Assembly: GCA_963693285.1 (NCBI GenBank)
Contig: OY848919.1
Coordinates: 1,697,594-1,761,593 of the forward strand
Reading direction: 5' to 3'
Length of the DNA stretch: 64,000 bases
Origin: Xestospongia muta
Lineage: Eukaryota > Porifera > Demospongiae > Haplosclerida > Petrosiidae
Made by a program: the position numbers and the translations under genes. Below are positions 25,975 to 38,319 of the stretch, piece by piece; the first letter of the stretch is position 1; each line of letters starts with the position of its first letter. The notes under the pieces are model-generated. The model was not told where the DNA came from and did not search any database. It worked only from the letters and a program-made list of their open reading frames with translations.

Positions 25975-26104
25975 ATCTACGTGCATTTTGATTTTGGTAC
26001 CGTTATTGGCACTCTAGAGACTGTCTTTGCTTAGCCTCAAACCAAGCCCTCAATAGGTCTACCAGGAACTCCCCTCACTAGTCATATACTTACAGCTGAT
26101 AATA

Positions 26105-29100
26105 ATGAAACTTACTGTGGTCTTGATTGGTCTTCTTGTTCTATTCTCATCTGTCAATGGACAAGGTACATCTACTAGTAGTAGAGAATGTAGATAAAAT
26201 ATACTATGTTATGTAGTTACTGCCTCAGTTTAAATATTAGAAATGAACTGAGGTGTGTCTTGTAAAGTTAGTTATCAATCATATTATGCTAATTTTTAAC
26301 TTTATAATTTAATTTGTTTGCCATAAAATGTGTACAAATTGAGGAGTCTGACATAATATGGAAAATTTTGTAGATTCTTGAGACATAAATCCCTGTTTGA
26401 AATTACTGAAAAGCCTGTTTATGTCCATGTACTAGCTAGGCTTAGAGATGAATAAAGTATTGAAATGATAGAGACAAACATTGTATACATAGCAAGAAAT
26501 AGAGTGTCCATTATGAATGTAGTAGTGAACACTGGCAGAAAGGCATCTGTCCATTTTTTGAAGAGTTCACAGTTCTGTCTCATGTCACACCCTTGTTTGG
26601 AATCTACCTTACTAATATTAATTTCAGGTGTTGGAGCACTTTGTTTAATAAGAAACAATTACTATTCCACAATCCAAGCCTATACATCTGGTATAGTAGA
26701 GATCTACTATAGTAATACTTGGGGTAATATCTGTGATGATAGTTATTTTGGTTACAATGAAGCTAATGTGATATGTCATCAATTGGCATTTACTGGTGTC
26801 TCCAGTTATGGTAATGCTGGAAGTACAACACTGTGAGTTTACTATTTAGCATATTGTTAGTTTGTTACCTTGTAGTCACATATATATATATACTTACATT
26901 TTATATATCCACCCTTTAAAGGTGTCAACAGTATAAACAATAAAATATATAACACCTGCACTCTTGGTTTGGTCTGGCATTGCCACCCCTTCATCAGGTG
27001 CTCTATATAGTTATATGTGATTTATAGTTTTTTAGACTTAAGAAGACATCCCATTATAAGCAAATACAAAATCATTAGCAAAGATATAACATGATAACTT
27101 GGAAATTGTTGATATTATCGTTCATTAGACACACACAATCACTGAGATAATATGGGAATATGGACAAAAGTAATGGATTATAGGAAAGTGGCACTGGACA
27201 TAGTAAGAGGAAGGACATTGACAATAATTGAAAATTTTAGGTGTAATTTTAAGTGTAATTTGAAGGGAAAAGTAAACATTGACAATATAGATATTGTTAC
27301 TGAATCCTTATAAGAGTGGTATAACTTGAGCTTCTAAAGGTTTCAAAGGTTGAACTAAAGAGGATATCATAGGCATGAGTTTATATTCTGATCATGACAT
27401 AGGCTGAAATGAAATAGGTCTATCTTTTTTAAAAGCAATAACAATCTATAATTCTTTACACATAGAGTATTTCCTTTGTGACAACTGTGAATGTTTAAAG
27501 CATTGTTGACAGCTTTAAAATATGACTTAACAAGAAGTAAATTTTATTTTATAACATATTCTCAATAAATTTATAATCATGTCTAGATTTGGAACTGACA
27601 CTAATTCTGCATTACTTGAAGATGTGGATTGTTCAACTAGTAACTACCTTGTACTCTTACAGTGTAGTTATAATTATAGATACTCTTCTTATTGTAATGA
27701 TGACTCTCGTGATGCTTTTGTTGTTTGTTGTAAGTAATAATAATTATATTATTAAAGTAATTACTATAATTGTAATATGTATTTAGATACTACCAAGATT
27801 TGGGATAGCAATCCCTATTCAGGACAAGTTCGTATAGTGGGTGGAGATTATTCTAATCGTGGTCGTCTTGAGGTCTATTGTAATGGACAGTGGGGAACAG
27901 TTTGTGATGATACGTTTGGCTCAACTGATGCTACTGTTGCCTGTAGACAGTTGGGATATTCAGACTATTCTCGTTATGATTATACCTCAATTTAGTGAGT
28001 TAGCTTTCTTCAAAAGAATTAAGTTCCTTAGCATGTTAAAAGGTTTTGTTACAAGTCTACAATAAAGCTTACTTATATAATACAATGTTTTAAATTATGT
28101 GCTATTTTTTATATAGCGATGGATTAAGTTCTCAGCCAATTTGGTTGGACAATGTTCAATGTACTAGTTCAGTTACTAATTGTCTTGCTTATTGTGAGAA
28201 CTGTCCATCATATGAGTACCATGATTGTTCTCACAGTGAAGATGTCTCATTGGAATGTGGTTAGTAATTAATGAAAATTTCGTTCGTCTGACTTTTCTCC
28301 ACAGAATTCTCTTACTCTCAGGTTTGGGGTCCATTTGCTAGACTTGATACCTGTCACTATGCAAACCTACCAAGTAATTTATTATTTAGATCAATAAACA
28401 ATATTACTGTTACCTCAAATTACATATCATAACACATTGTTAACACTTACAAATAGTTCTATTAGTCCAAACATTACAATATATTGAAATGAAGTCAAAG
28501 GTCAGAGTATGTGTATTGTATTTTTGGTTTCATTATATACAGCTAGCTACATGACATAATTAAATATATTTATAAAATAGGAAAAACAAAGCAATTGTGT
28601 TATATATTTCTTTCTTTTACTATTATAGGTACTTCAACTACTACAAGTACTTCAACTCTTACAGGTACTTCAATTTGTGTAGATAGGTTAATTAGAAAAA
28701 AATTAATAGATTTGGATTTCAAAGAGCATGAAAACCAGTACATTATAACATATACGAAATGTGCTGTTTTGCTTTTTATGCATAACACATTGTTAACATT
28801 TACAAATAGTTCTATTAGTCCAGCCATTACAATATATTTTATCATAACTATAACTTACTCACTGAGAATAATTGATCCAGAGGAGTATAGTTGATGATAA
28901 TTTATCTTATTTGATTTATAGTTTACATCTATAGATTATTATGGAATCTAATATTAATATGAATTACTCACTATGTAATTTGTTATTTTGTAATAGTGCA
29001 ACATACTTACCAACAAATTATACAGTGAGTAATTCACATTTTTTAGATTCCATATTAATTAATCCACCAATGTAAGTTATTAATTGGTTATTAAATTAAC

Positions 29101-30217
29101 TGATTTATATTCTCTCTCTTTCTATATATAGCAATTCCAACGACTACACGTAAGTTAACTAGTTACTAGATAGTCTATATTATATATGTATCATTTGTGA
29201 AACATGGATAAACTCAGACAATTGCAAATGACTTAATTTCAATAGTAATTCATATGAAAGTACCAAATAGCCAGTATTTTTCATTTGATTTTAATTTTTA
29301 TGATACCTCCAATGTATGAAAATCCCATGGAAAATTGATCAAGCATTAATTAAGCATGGAGGACAAAAGCTAATCACAGAAATAAATCTTAAGTGAAAGT
29401 TTGGCAGCAAACATTTGGATCCTCAAATAAAACTGGCTACACACAGTATATTATACAAAATATTGGTGCCAGCTACATTATAATTTTGTCTTGTTTCTCC
29501 TTTTATGTAGCCACACTAATTAATATAGGTAAGTTAATAAGTAATAATTATATATATATAATTATATATATATAATTACATATATATAAAATCAAATTGT
29601 GTGCATGCACAGAACAAAAACAATTACTTTGAATACACATATACTGTGCTTATAAAGCAAAGATTATTATGCATTTGTTACTATACCATAATTTAATAAT
29701 TGTTTAATTTCTTCATGATCATAGAAAAAATAATTTAATAGTCAAAATTTCAGCAATCTTTATTGTTATTTTATCTCTAGGTGGTAGCAGCAGCAATCTT
29801 GTTGCTATTATAGGAGGAGTGATGGGATTTATAATAGTGATATGTGTTCTTATCATTGCTATTCTATTGTGTATTTGTTGTTGTCTGGGTGTGGGGATTG
29901 GTACTGAATGTTGTAAGCGTATTTACACACCTCTCTCTGCTGATGTAACAAGCTCACCAACAACCACTACTACCACTGATGTTATTACTAATACCAATAT
30001 GGATTATTCTGCTGCTAGTGCACCTTCTATGTATTCTCAACCTCCTGCTGTTCCTTATTCTGCTGGTGGATATTCTCAACTGACTCCTGTTGCAGATTAT
30101 CCTCAAGAAAAACCTCCTCCCTATTCTATGCAACCACCTGGAGAATATCCACCTCAGCAACAAGCCGGCAATCCTCCTGAGGGTTATCCAATTGCAACCT
30201 GCTCCTTCTCCACCTGA
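26105..30217 (+). CDS. SRCR receptor gene 3: complete two-SRCR membrane receptor
   Basis: Ten exons, one frame, 445 residues: 26105-26165, 26628-26832, 27587-27729, 27787-27994, 28117-28259, 28305-28373, 28629-28664, 29132-29149, 29511-29528, 29781-30217. SRCR1 reads YYSNTWGN and CDDSYFGYN at its variable patches; SRCR2 carries TNC, ENC and HDCSH at its variable patch. Exon 6 codes [18 protein letters not shown]. The stalk exon 7 is only 36 bp. After the helix come CICCC and a tail with a PPPY motif (KPPPYSMQ), a candidate ligand for WW domains such as those of Nedd4-type ligases (family knowledge; binding not shown). The last residues ([10 protein letters not shown]) are in a different frame from the [10 protein letters not shown] ending of gene 6, a shift shared with genes 2 and 4. 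No broken site was seen. Confidence 0.85.
28928..29072. mobile_element. Fold-back element in stalk intron of SRCR gene 3
   Basis: GAATTACTCACTATGTAATTTG and ACAAATTATACAGTGAGTAATTC (each in two parts) form the arms, bordered by ATGGAATCTA and TAGATTCCAT. Same family and place as in gene 1. Confidence 0.7.
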
Positions 30218-31309
30218 AGCATATACACCTCACACCATTGGTCTATCAACTCAAAAATTAGACACAATACATTATTATTTAGTTAAGCATTTACACTATA
30301 TACCTTATAAACTAAGACCAGTACTGTTAATACCTATATTCTATGATCTTATTATTAATTAATGTATGTATACATCACTGCTCAACATGATTAGAAAAAC
30401 TCCTTGCCATCTTATACCTCATGAAAAATTGAACATACTCTGTTTTATAGCAGTATGTTATGTCTCATGATTAGCATGTGCAACTGCTAGCTCCATCCAA
30501 CAAATGATAGACAGTTAATTTAATAACAGTTCTTGGTGGGTATCTATGCATATTTCTGATTTTATGACACAGACATAATATGTCTGTGTCAGTATGTTAT
30601 AATATTACTGCAACACACTGAGTGATTGTATATACTCAATAATATATACAGTACATGCAGATGTCAATTATTGGACATTACATTAAGGAAGAGTCCTTGT
30701 ATATAACTGTTAACTAACCCATATAATAAGACTAACAGCTGTGAATCTGGTATTAGTATGTATATTAGAGGGCTATCTGATTACAAGACATTAACTATCA
30801 TCTTTATGAGTCATTTTGGTTCTATTTTTTATTGTAATATAATTCTATTATTTTTCTCTACTATATCATACATGATATGATACATATGATGACACACTAT
30901 TTACTTACTATTTTTAGAAAACACTGTAGCATGCAGGCACCTATACAAATTGAGAGAAGTTTGTTTAAAGTTGTGATTCTAATGTACCAAATTACAACTG
31001 ATTGAATCATGATTGCTCACTGAGAATTGAAGAGGTGACATTCTTTAGTGTAATATAAAGAATCTTAGCTAGGTTAGTATTTGATTGTTATTCTCTATTG
31101 GAGTAATATATAGATAAATATAGTATTTCATTACTTCATTCGACGAAGACCCCAATTACAGTTACCATTACTTAAAAACTGGCGATTAATTAAGTTATTA
31201 AATTTGCATTTGAGCTGTAGAGTTAGTTATCAGTCATTTTATGCTCATTCAAATGATTTAATTTGATGAACAATTAATGTTACTATATTATTTACTTTAC
31301 TAATTTCAG

Positions 31310-31374
31310 GTGTTGGAGCACTTTGTTTAGCAAGCAACAATTACCATTCTACAATTCAAGCCTATATTTCTAGT
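31310..31374 (+). pseudogene. SRCR exon-2 fragment, unit 2
   Basis: Same acceptor, same GVGALCLASNN start and same truncation point as at 23219, so it was copied after it had already broken. Confidence 0.8.
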
Positions 31375-32507
31375 GCCATCCCTCCTCCAAAACCCCATGA
31401 CCAAGTTAGATTAGTAATTATTACTATAACACAAAAATGGTCCATGTTTTTCTTCACAAATTTGCTTGGTCTATAACATTTCTGTTTCTTTTACACTGCA
31501 GAGTGTCATAAAAAGTATGTAATAATCACATGGACATGTAGAATTTGGTGACAATTAGTTAGTAATATAACATCTTGAATACATTATACATTAATAGGTG
31601 TATGTACTTTAACCAAACAATAATACTACTGATATTTAGCCAGCAATATCCACTGATTGATCATATCATCTTTATATAACTTAAGACATAGTACTACAAT
31701 CAGTAGCAATAACATACATTGGAGTGATAGATATATCTATTTATGCGTGAATCCATATCCTGCCAGAGAAAATCCTATATATATATATATATATATACTT
31801 TCTATCATCTGAGCTAATAAAATATAACCACATACCACAATGACTAGGGACCATATACCACAATGACTAGGGACCATATACCACGATGACTAGGGACTTA
31901 AGTTTGCCCATGGCCACTACAGAGCATGTGTAAGTCTACTCCACCTTATAACCATGGAAGCAATTGCTGGTTAATGCTAGCAAATATTATTGTAGTTGAC
32001 CATGAGACTTTACTATACTGATCATGACAGAAAGCTAGTATATGCTATGACATGTATTATTGTTAATACAATTTATGACAGAGTTCTTGTATGAATAAAA
32101 TATGTATGTGTTAGGTATTATCCATCTGTGCATGTGCATTTAACTAAGTGGAATATACACATTGTGATAACACATCAATATAATATATATTTCTTCTGCA
32201 TTCTTCATCTCTTTCTACTGTACATGTCATTTAATATAATTTTTAATCCTCTGTGAAATCTTTTTGAAGTGTTTTTAGTTTTGATTTGTAGCAAGTTTGT
32301 GTGACTTTTAATTTGCTATGAATTATTATCTCATAATCCAATAAATTGTTCGCTCAGATGAAGTGATATTTAAGTTGTACTACTGCAACCCTCTCCCACG
32401 CCTGCGGCGAGGGTTAATGAATTTAATAAATTGTAATAATTTGTGAGCCCGAATAGTTTCATTTCCGGGAACTCCCTCATAATACATACTTTATTATAGC
32501 TGATATA

Positions 32508-32815
32508 ATGAAACTTACTGTGGTCTTGATTGGTCTTCTTGTTCTATTCTCATCTGTCAATGGACAAGGTAATTCTACTAGTAGTGGGAATTGTAGATAA
32601 AATATACTATGTTAGACAGTTATTGCCTCAGGTTAAATATTAGGAATAATTTGAGGTGTAGCTTGTATAGTTATCAGTGATATTATGCTAATTTTTAACT
32701 TTAAAAATCAAGAATATCCACCTCAGCATATGCTGATATTCTCCTGAGGGATATCCTTCTCAGCAACCTGCCCTTTATCCACCTGAACCATATCCACTTC
32801 AGCAGTACTAGTCTA
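32508..32815 (+). pseudogene. Signal exon fused to a broken receptor tail, unit 2
   Basis: Intact signal exon 32508-32568, followed from about 32700 by a shorter tail remnant (stretches coding EYPPQ and QPALYPPE in shifted frames). It lacks one repeat present in unit 1. Not translatable as a receptor. Confidence 0.8.
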
Positions 32816-34110
32816 TTTACTCAATAATTGGACACAATATAGTAGCTATTTAGTTTTGCTTTTTAGATGTATATGGATTTTTAAGTCTAGGCAAACTTGA
32901 TAGATAAAATTTATAAGAAAGTTTTTAATAATTTTGTTTACATGTATGTAGTTTTTCAATGTTAACTGTAGCTATAGGCTTTGAAAACTATAGTATGTTT
33001 TATTAATATTGTTGGTCTATGTTAAGAAGTGTTACAGAAACTCTTATAAAGCTCAAAATAAGAATTCTCATCATATGTATATGTGATTTGCTAAATGATA
33101 TCCAGGCATAAATCTCATTAATGAACAGTATTTACTTTAAACTACTTCCTATATGGACTAGTTGTATATTATAATAATCTTTTATTAAAAGTTTTTGTTA
33201 GTTTTATGTTTGTAATACCAATTGCATATTTTGAATGTACCATACAACTTAATCAAATTTGTGAATGTTCTCTATGACAGACTTTCTTTGTTTCAGATCC
33301 TTTTGATATGAAATTATCATTAACAAAATGAGTATACACATGGACAGAGAGATTTATGCCTGGATATCATTTAACAAATCACATGTGAATATGATAAGAA
33401 TTCTTATTTTGAGCTTTATATATAAGAGTTTCTGTGATCATTAATTTGCTTTAGGCACTGTTAAGAAGTACTCCAATGAGGAATGGCATTCAATAAGGGA
33501 ACAATAGATAATTGGAATAAAGTTTAGCAAGTGAAATTTCCTAAATTCCGCCAACAATATACTGAAATGTATTAATTCAAAACTGAAGTCAATATTAAGT
33601 AGGTATTTCTCCTTAGAAGATTTCATTGCTAATCTCTTTCTGATTCTGAGAGCAATGACTCAGAAAGAAATCAAAAAGCTGCCCTCATCCCAAAAAATTA
33701 CAATTTTTTATTTTATCACTCTATCAAGATGCTACTACAATTGAATATATTAAGCTCCTTACTCCTTATGTTTATAAACTTGTCACTATGCAGTTAGAAG
33801 AAAAAGCTAATGTGAAATAGGAAGAAACATCTACCGCCAACTCTTTCATGGTTACTTACAGCAAAAAGTCATCAATACAATTCCTGATAGCTGGTCATGC
33901 TATTTCAGATAGTCATAGTTACATGCCAACATATACTTTCTGTTCATGTTATTCATAACAACATTTTTCATAGTTGGTTTATTTGTTACATATTTAACAC
34001 TTATATAAGTGTTATTGGTTTTTTTCAAGCTACCAAAAATAATCTTGTTGATTAATATAATTAATGTTAATTAAACCAAAGTTATTATCTAAAAGGATTA
34101 AAAATAGGTT

Positions 34111-34116
34111 CACGTG
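34111..34116. promoter_or_regulatory. Conserved CACGTG site 134 bp before SRCR gene 4
   Basis: Same context (AGGT-TCACGTGATCTATAGG) and spacing as upstream of gene 3. Genes 2 and 7 have one or two changed bases at this site. Confidence 0.4.
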
Positions 34117-34244
34117 ATCTATAGGTATTTTAATTTGTTGCCGTTATCGGCACTTTAAACACTGCCTTTGCGAAACCACAAACCAGACCCTCTATTGGTA
34201 CCAGGAACTCCCCTCACCAGTCATATGCTTTATAGCTGATAATA

Positions 34245-37200
34245 ATGAAACTTACTGTGGTCTTGATTGGTTTTCTTGTTCTATTCTCATCTGTCAATGG
34301 ACAAGGTACATCTATTAGTAGTAAAGAATGTAGATAAAATACACTATGTTATGTAGTTTTTTCCTCAGTTTAAATATTAGAAATGAACTGATATAGCTTG
34401 TAAAGTTAGTTATAAATTAATTATATTGTGCTAATTTTTAACTTTATTACTAATTTTAATTTGTTTGCCATAAAATGTGTACAAATTGAGGAGTCTGACA
34501 TAGTATGGAAAATTTTGTAGATTCTTGAGATCATAAATCCCTGTTTGAAATTACTGAAAAGCCTGTTTATGTCCATGTGCTAGCTAGGCTTAGAGATGAA
34601 TAAAGTATTGAAATCATAGAGACAAACATTGTATACATAGCAAGAAATAGAGTGTCCATTATGAATGTAGTAGTGAACTCTGGCAGAAAGGCATCTGACC
34701 ATTTTTTGAATAGTTCACAATTCTGTCTCATGTCAGACCCCTTGTTTGGAACCTACCGTATACCAGGATTTATTAACGACGCTAAAATTTAGCGGAAATG
34801 TAAAATTTTATAATTGGCGAAATTAAATTTGGCGAATTTAGCACATGTCTTGTTACTACACCCACTTTAGCCATCCAGCCACAATGTTTCACGTGTACAA
34901 ATAAAAATTGTGGGCATGGCAACTACATGAAAAATTTTGATGGTTATTTATTTGGTGATTTTTTGAAATTCGTCAATTTGCCAAATTTTATCGGTTGCCA
35001 ATAAATCCTGGTATACGGTACCTTACTAATATTAATTTCAGGTATTGGAGCACTTCGTTTAGTGAGAAACAATTACTATTCCACAATCCAAGCCTATACA
35101 TCTGGTATAGTAGAGATCTACTATAATCATATTTGGGGTAATATCTGTGATGATAGTTCTTTTGGTTACAATGAAGCTAATGTGATATGTCATCAATTGG
35201 CATTTACTGGTGTCTCCATTTATGGTAATGCTGGAAGTACAACACTGTGAGTTTATCATTTAACATAATTTAATTTGTTAACTTGTAGTCACTTCAACAA
35301 TGTTAGAAACAATTTAATATGTTATACTTACAGTTTATATATCCACCTTTTAAAGGTGTCAACATGCAGTGTACATAATAATAAGATATATAACACCTGT
35401 ACTCTTGGTTTAGTCTGGCATTGCCGCCCCTTCATCTGGTGCTCTATATAGTTATCTGTGATTGACAGTTTTTTAGACTTAAGAAGAAAAGATATGCCTA
35501 TTAAAAGCAAATACAAAAAGATTAGCAAAGATATAACACGATGACTTGAAAATTGTTGATATTATGTCGTTCATCGGAGACACACAATCACTGAAATAAT
35601 ATGGAAATATGGACAAAAGTAATAGATTATAGGCACTGGACATAGTAAGAAATTGAATATTAACAATATTTGAAAACTAAAGAGGATATCATAGCCAAGA
35701 GTTTATTTTCTGATCATGACATAGGCTGAAATGAAATAGCTATCTTTTTTAATGGCGATGACAATCTATGATTCTTTACAGATACAGTATTTTCCTTGTC
35801 ACTCATTTCACCTTTGACAACTGTGTATGTATAAAACATTGTTGACAGCTTTAAAATATGACTTAGCAATAAATAAATTAATTTTAATATGCTACTTCTG
35901 ATTTTATAACATATTCTCTACAAATTTATAACCATGTCTAGATATGGAACTAACACTAATCCTGTATTACTTGAAGATGTGGATTGTTCAACTAGTAACT
36001 ACCTTGTACTCTTACAGTGTAGTTATAATTATAGATACTCTTCCTATTGTAATCATGACTCTCTTGATGCTTTTGTTGTTTGTTGTAAGTAATAATAATT
36101 ATATTATTAAAAGTAATTATTATAATTGTAATATGTATTTAGATACTACCAAGATTTGGAATAGCAATCCCTATTCAGGACAAGTTCGTATAGTGGGTGG
36201 AGATTACTCTAATCGTGGTCGTCTTGAGGTCTATTGTAATGGACAATGGGGAACAGTTTGTGATGATAATTTTGGAGTAACTGATGCTACTGTTGCCTGT
36301 AGACAGTTGGGATATTCAGACTATTCTCGTTATGATTATACCTCAATTTAGTGAGTTAACTTTCTTCAAAAGAATTGAGTTCTATAGTATGTCAATAGTT
36401 CTAGTTACAAGTCTACAATAAAGCTTACTTATATAATACAATGTTTAAAATTATGTGCTATTCTTTATATAGTAATGGATTAAATTCTCAGCCAATTTGG
36501 TTGGACAATGTTCAATGTACTAGTTCATCTACTAGATGTCTTGCTTACTGTGAGGTCTGCCCATCATATGAGCATCATAATTGTGTTCATAACGAAGATG
36601 TCTCATTGGAGTGTGGTTAGTAATTAACGAAATGATTACTTCCATCTCTTTGACTTTTATCCACAGAATTCTCTTTACCTCGTACTAGTGGTCCATATGC
36701 TAAACTTGATACATGTCGCTATGCTAACCCACCAAGTAATTTACTATTTAAATCAATAAATAACACAACAATATTACTGTTATCTCAATTCATACATCAT
36801 ATTGTTATTTGATATTGAAATGAAGTCAAAGATCAGAGTACATATATTATATTTTTGGTTTCATTTTATAGATAGTTACATAGCATAATTAAATATATTT
36901 ATAAAATAATGAAAGCAAAATGCCTTTAATGCATTACACGTTGTTAACACTTACTAATAGTTCTATTAGTCCAAACATTACTATATATTTTATTATAACT
37001 ATAACTTACTCACTGAGAATACTTGATCCAGATCTTATTTGATTTATAGTTTACATCCATAGGTTAATATGGAATGTAATATTAATGTGAATTACTCACT
37101 ATGTAATTTGTTATTTTGTACTAGTACAACATACCTACCAACAAATTAAACAGTGGGTAGTTCACATAAATTTCAGATTCCATATTAGTCCACCAATGAA

Positions 37201-38319
37201 AGTTATTAATTGGTTATTAAATTAACTGATTTATATTCTCTCTCTTTCTATATATAGCAATTCCAACTACTACACGTAAGTTAATTAGTTACTATATATA
37301 GACAATCTATAATACATGTGAATCATTTGTGAAACATGGATAAACTCAGACAAGTGACTTAATTTGAATAGTTAAAGTATCAAATAGCCAGTATTTTCAT
37401 TGGATTTTAATTTTGTGATGTCTCCAATGCTCTAAAATAAAATCTCATTGAAAATTAATTAACCATTAATTAAGCATGGAGGGCAAAAGCTAATCAGAGA
37501 AATAAATGTCAAGTGAATGTTTGACAACAAAATTTTGCATCCACAAATAAAACTGACTGTATACACTATATTATATAAAATACTGGAACCAGTTACATTA
37601 TAATTTTGTCTTTTTCTCCTTTTATATAGCTACATCAATTAATGCAGGTAAGTTAATAATAAGTATTTTTTTTGTATATATATAAATTCATCATGTCTGT
37701 ATGCACAGAACAAAAACAATCATTTTGAATACAGTTATATTATTCTTATAAAGCATATGATGTTATCCATTTGTAACTATAGGATAATTCAAAATGACTT
37801 AATAATTGTTTATTTTCTTCATGATCATAGAAAAAATAATAGTTTAAATTTCAGCAATCTTTATTGTTGTTTTAATCTCTAGGTGGTACCAATAGCAGTC
37901 TTGGTGCTATTATAGGAGGAGTGATGGCACTTATAATAGTTATATGTGTTCTTATCATTGCCATTCCATTATGTATTTGTTGTTGTCTGGGTGTGGGGAT
38001 TGGTGCTAAATGTCGTAAACATATATACACACCTCTCTCTACTGATGTAACAAGCTTACCAACAACCACTACTACCACTGATGTTACTACTGATACCAAT
38101 ATGGATTATTCTGCTGCTAGTGAACCTTCTATGTATTCTCAACCTCCTGCTGTTCCTTACCCTGCTGGTGGATATCCTCAACAGACTCCTGTTGCAGATT
38201 ATCCTCAAGAAAAACCTCCTCCCTATCCTCTGCAGTCACCTGGAGAATATTCACCTCAGCAACAAGCTGACAATCCTCCTGAGGGTTATCCAATAGGAAC
38301 CTGCTCCTTCTCCACCTGA
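34245..38319 (+). CDS. SRCR receptor gene 4: two SRCR domains, stalk exon 7 deleted, frame kept
   Basis: Nine exons, one frame, 433 residues: 34245-34305, 35042-35246, 35942-36084, 36143-36350, 36473-36615, 36667-36735, 37258-37275, 37630-37647, 37883-38319. SRCR1 begins GIGALRLV and has NHIWGN and CDDSSFGYN at the variable patches. SRCR2 shares NFGVTDA with gene 2. The Ser/Thr exon 7 is gone: against gene 2, about 150 bp is missing near 36920. Both neighbours are phase 1, so the protein simply has a shorter stalk. The tail carries PPPY and ends in the shifted frame shared with genes 2 and 3. A 263-bp transposon sits 24 bp before exon 2 (see 34756-35018), but the acceptor TTTCAG is intact. 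Confidence 0.85.
34756..35018. mobile_element. 263-bp MITE with TA target duplication, next to exon 2 of gene 4
   Basis: The outer 22 bp or so are exact inverted copies, CCGTATACCAGGATTTATT and its complement, with weaker pairing further in. The flanks are TA on both sides (34754-34755, 35019-35020). Gene 3 has the uninterrupted site (CTACCTTACTAATATT) at the same place, which confirms the insertion. The TA duplication suggests mobilisation by a Tc1/mariner-type transposase. No coding frame. Confidence 0.9.
37056..37198. mobile_element. Fold-back element in stalk intron of SRCR gene 4
   Basis: Arms with GAATTACTCACTATGTAATTTG and the diverged complement ending GATTCCATATTAGTCCACC. Same family as in gene 1. 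Confidence 0.65.

Larger units (their letters stand above)
22123..26104. repeat. Array spacer, unit 1 (repeated at 30218-34244 and, shortened, 38320-40350)
   Basis: The block after gene 2 matches the block after gene 3 almost base for base over long stretches, and the block after gene 4 with deletions. In order it holds an SRCR exon-2 fragment, an AT run, a 23-bp ACCATATACCACAATGACTAGGG triplicate (about 23731-23800), a copy of the death-domain gene upstream region (23819-24065), a signal-peptide exon joined to a broken tail, and a palindrome. The period between gene ends (22122, 30217, 38319) is about 8.1 kb, so this is a tandem segmental duplication. Confidence 0.85.
30218..34244. repeat. 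Array spacer, unit 2
   Basis: Near-identical to unit 1 in order and sequence: SRCR exon-2 fragment, AT run (31778), 23-bp triplicate (about 31829-31898), death-gene-upstream copy (31913-32165), signal-plus-tail relic, and the palindrome (33050-33435). It ends in the promoter block of gene 4. Confidence 0.85.
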
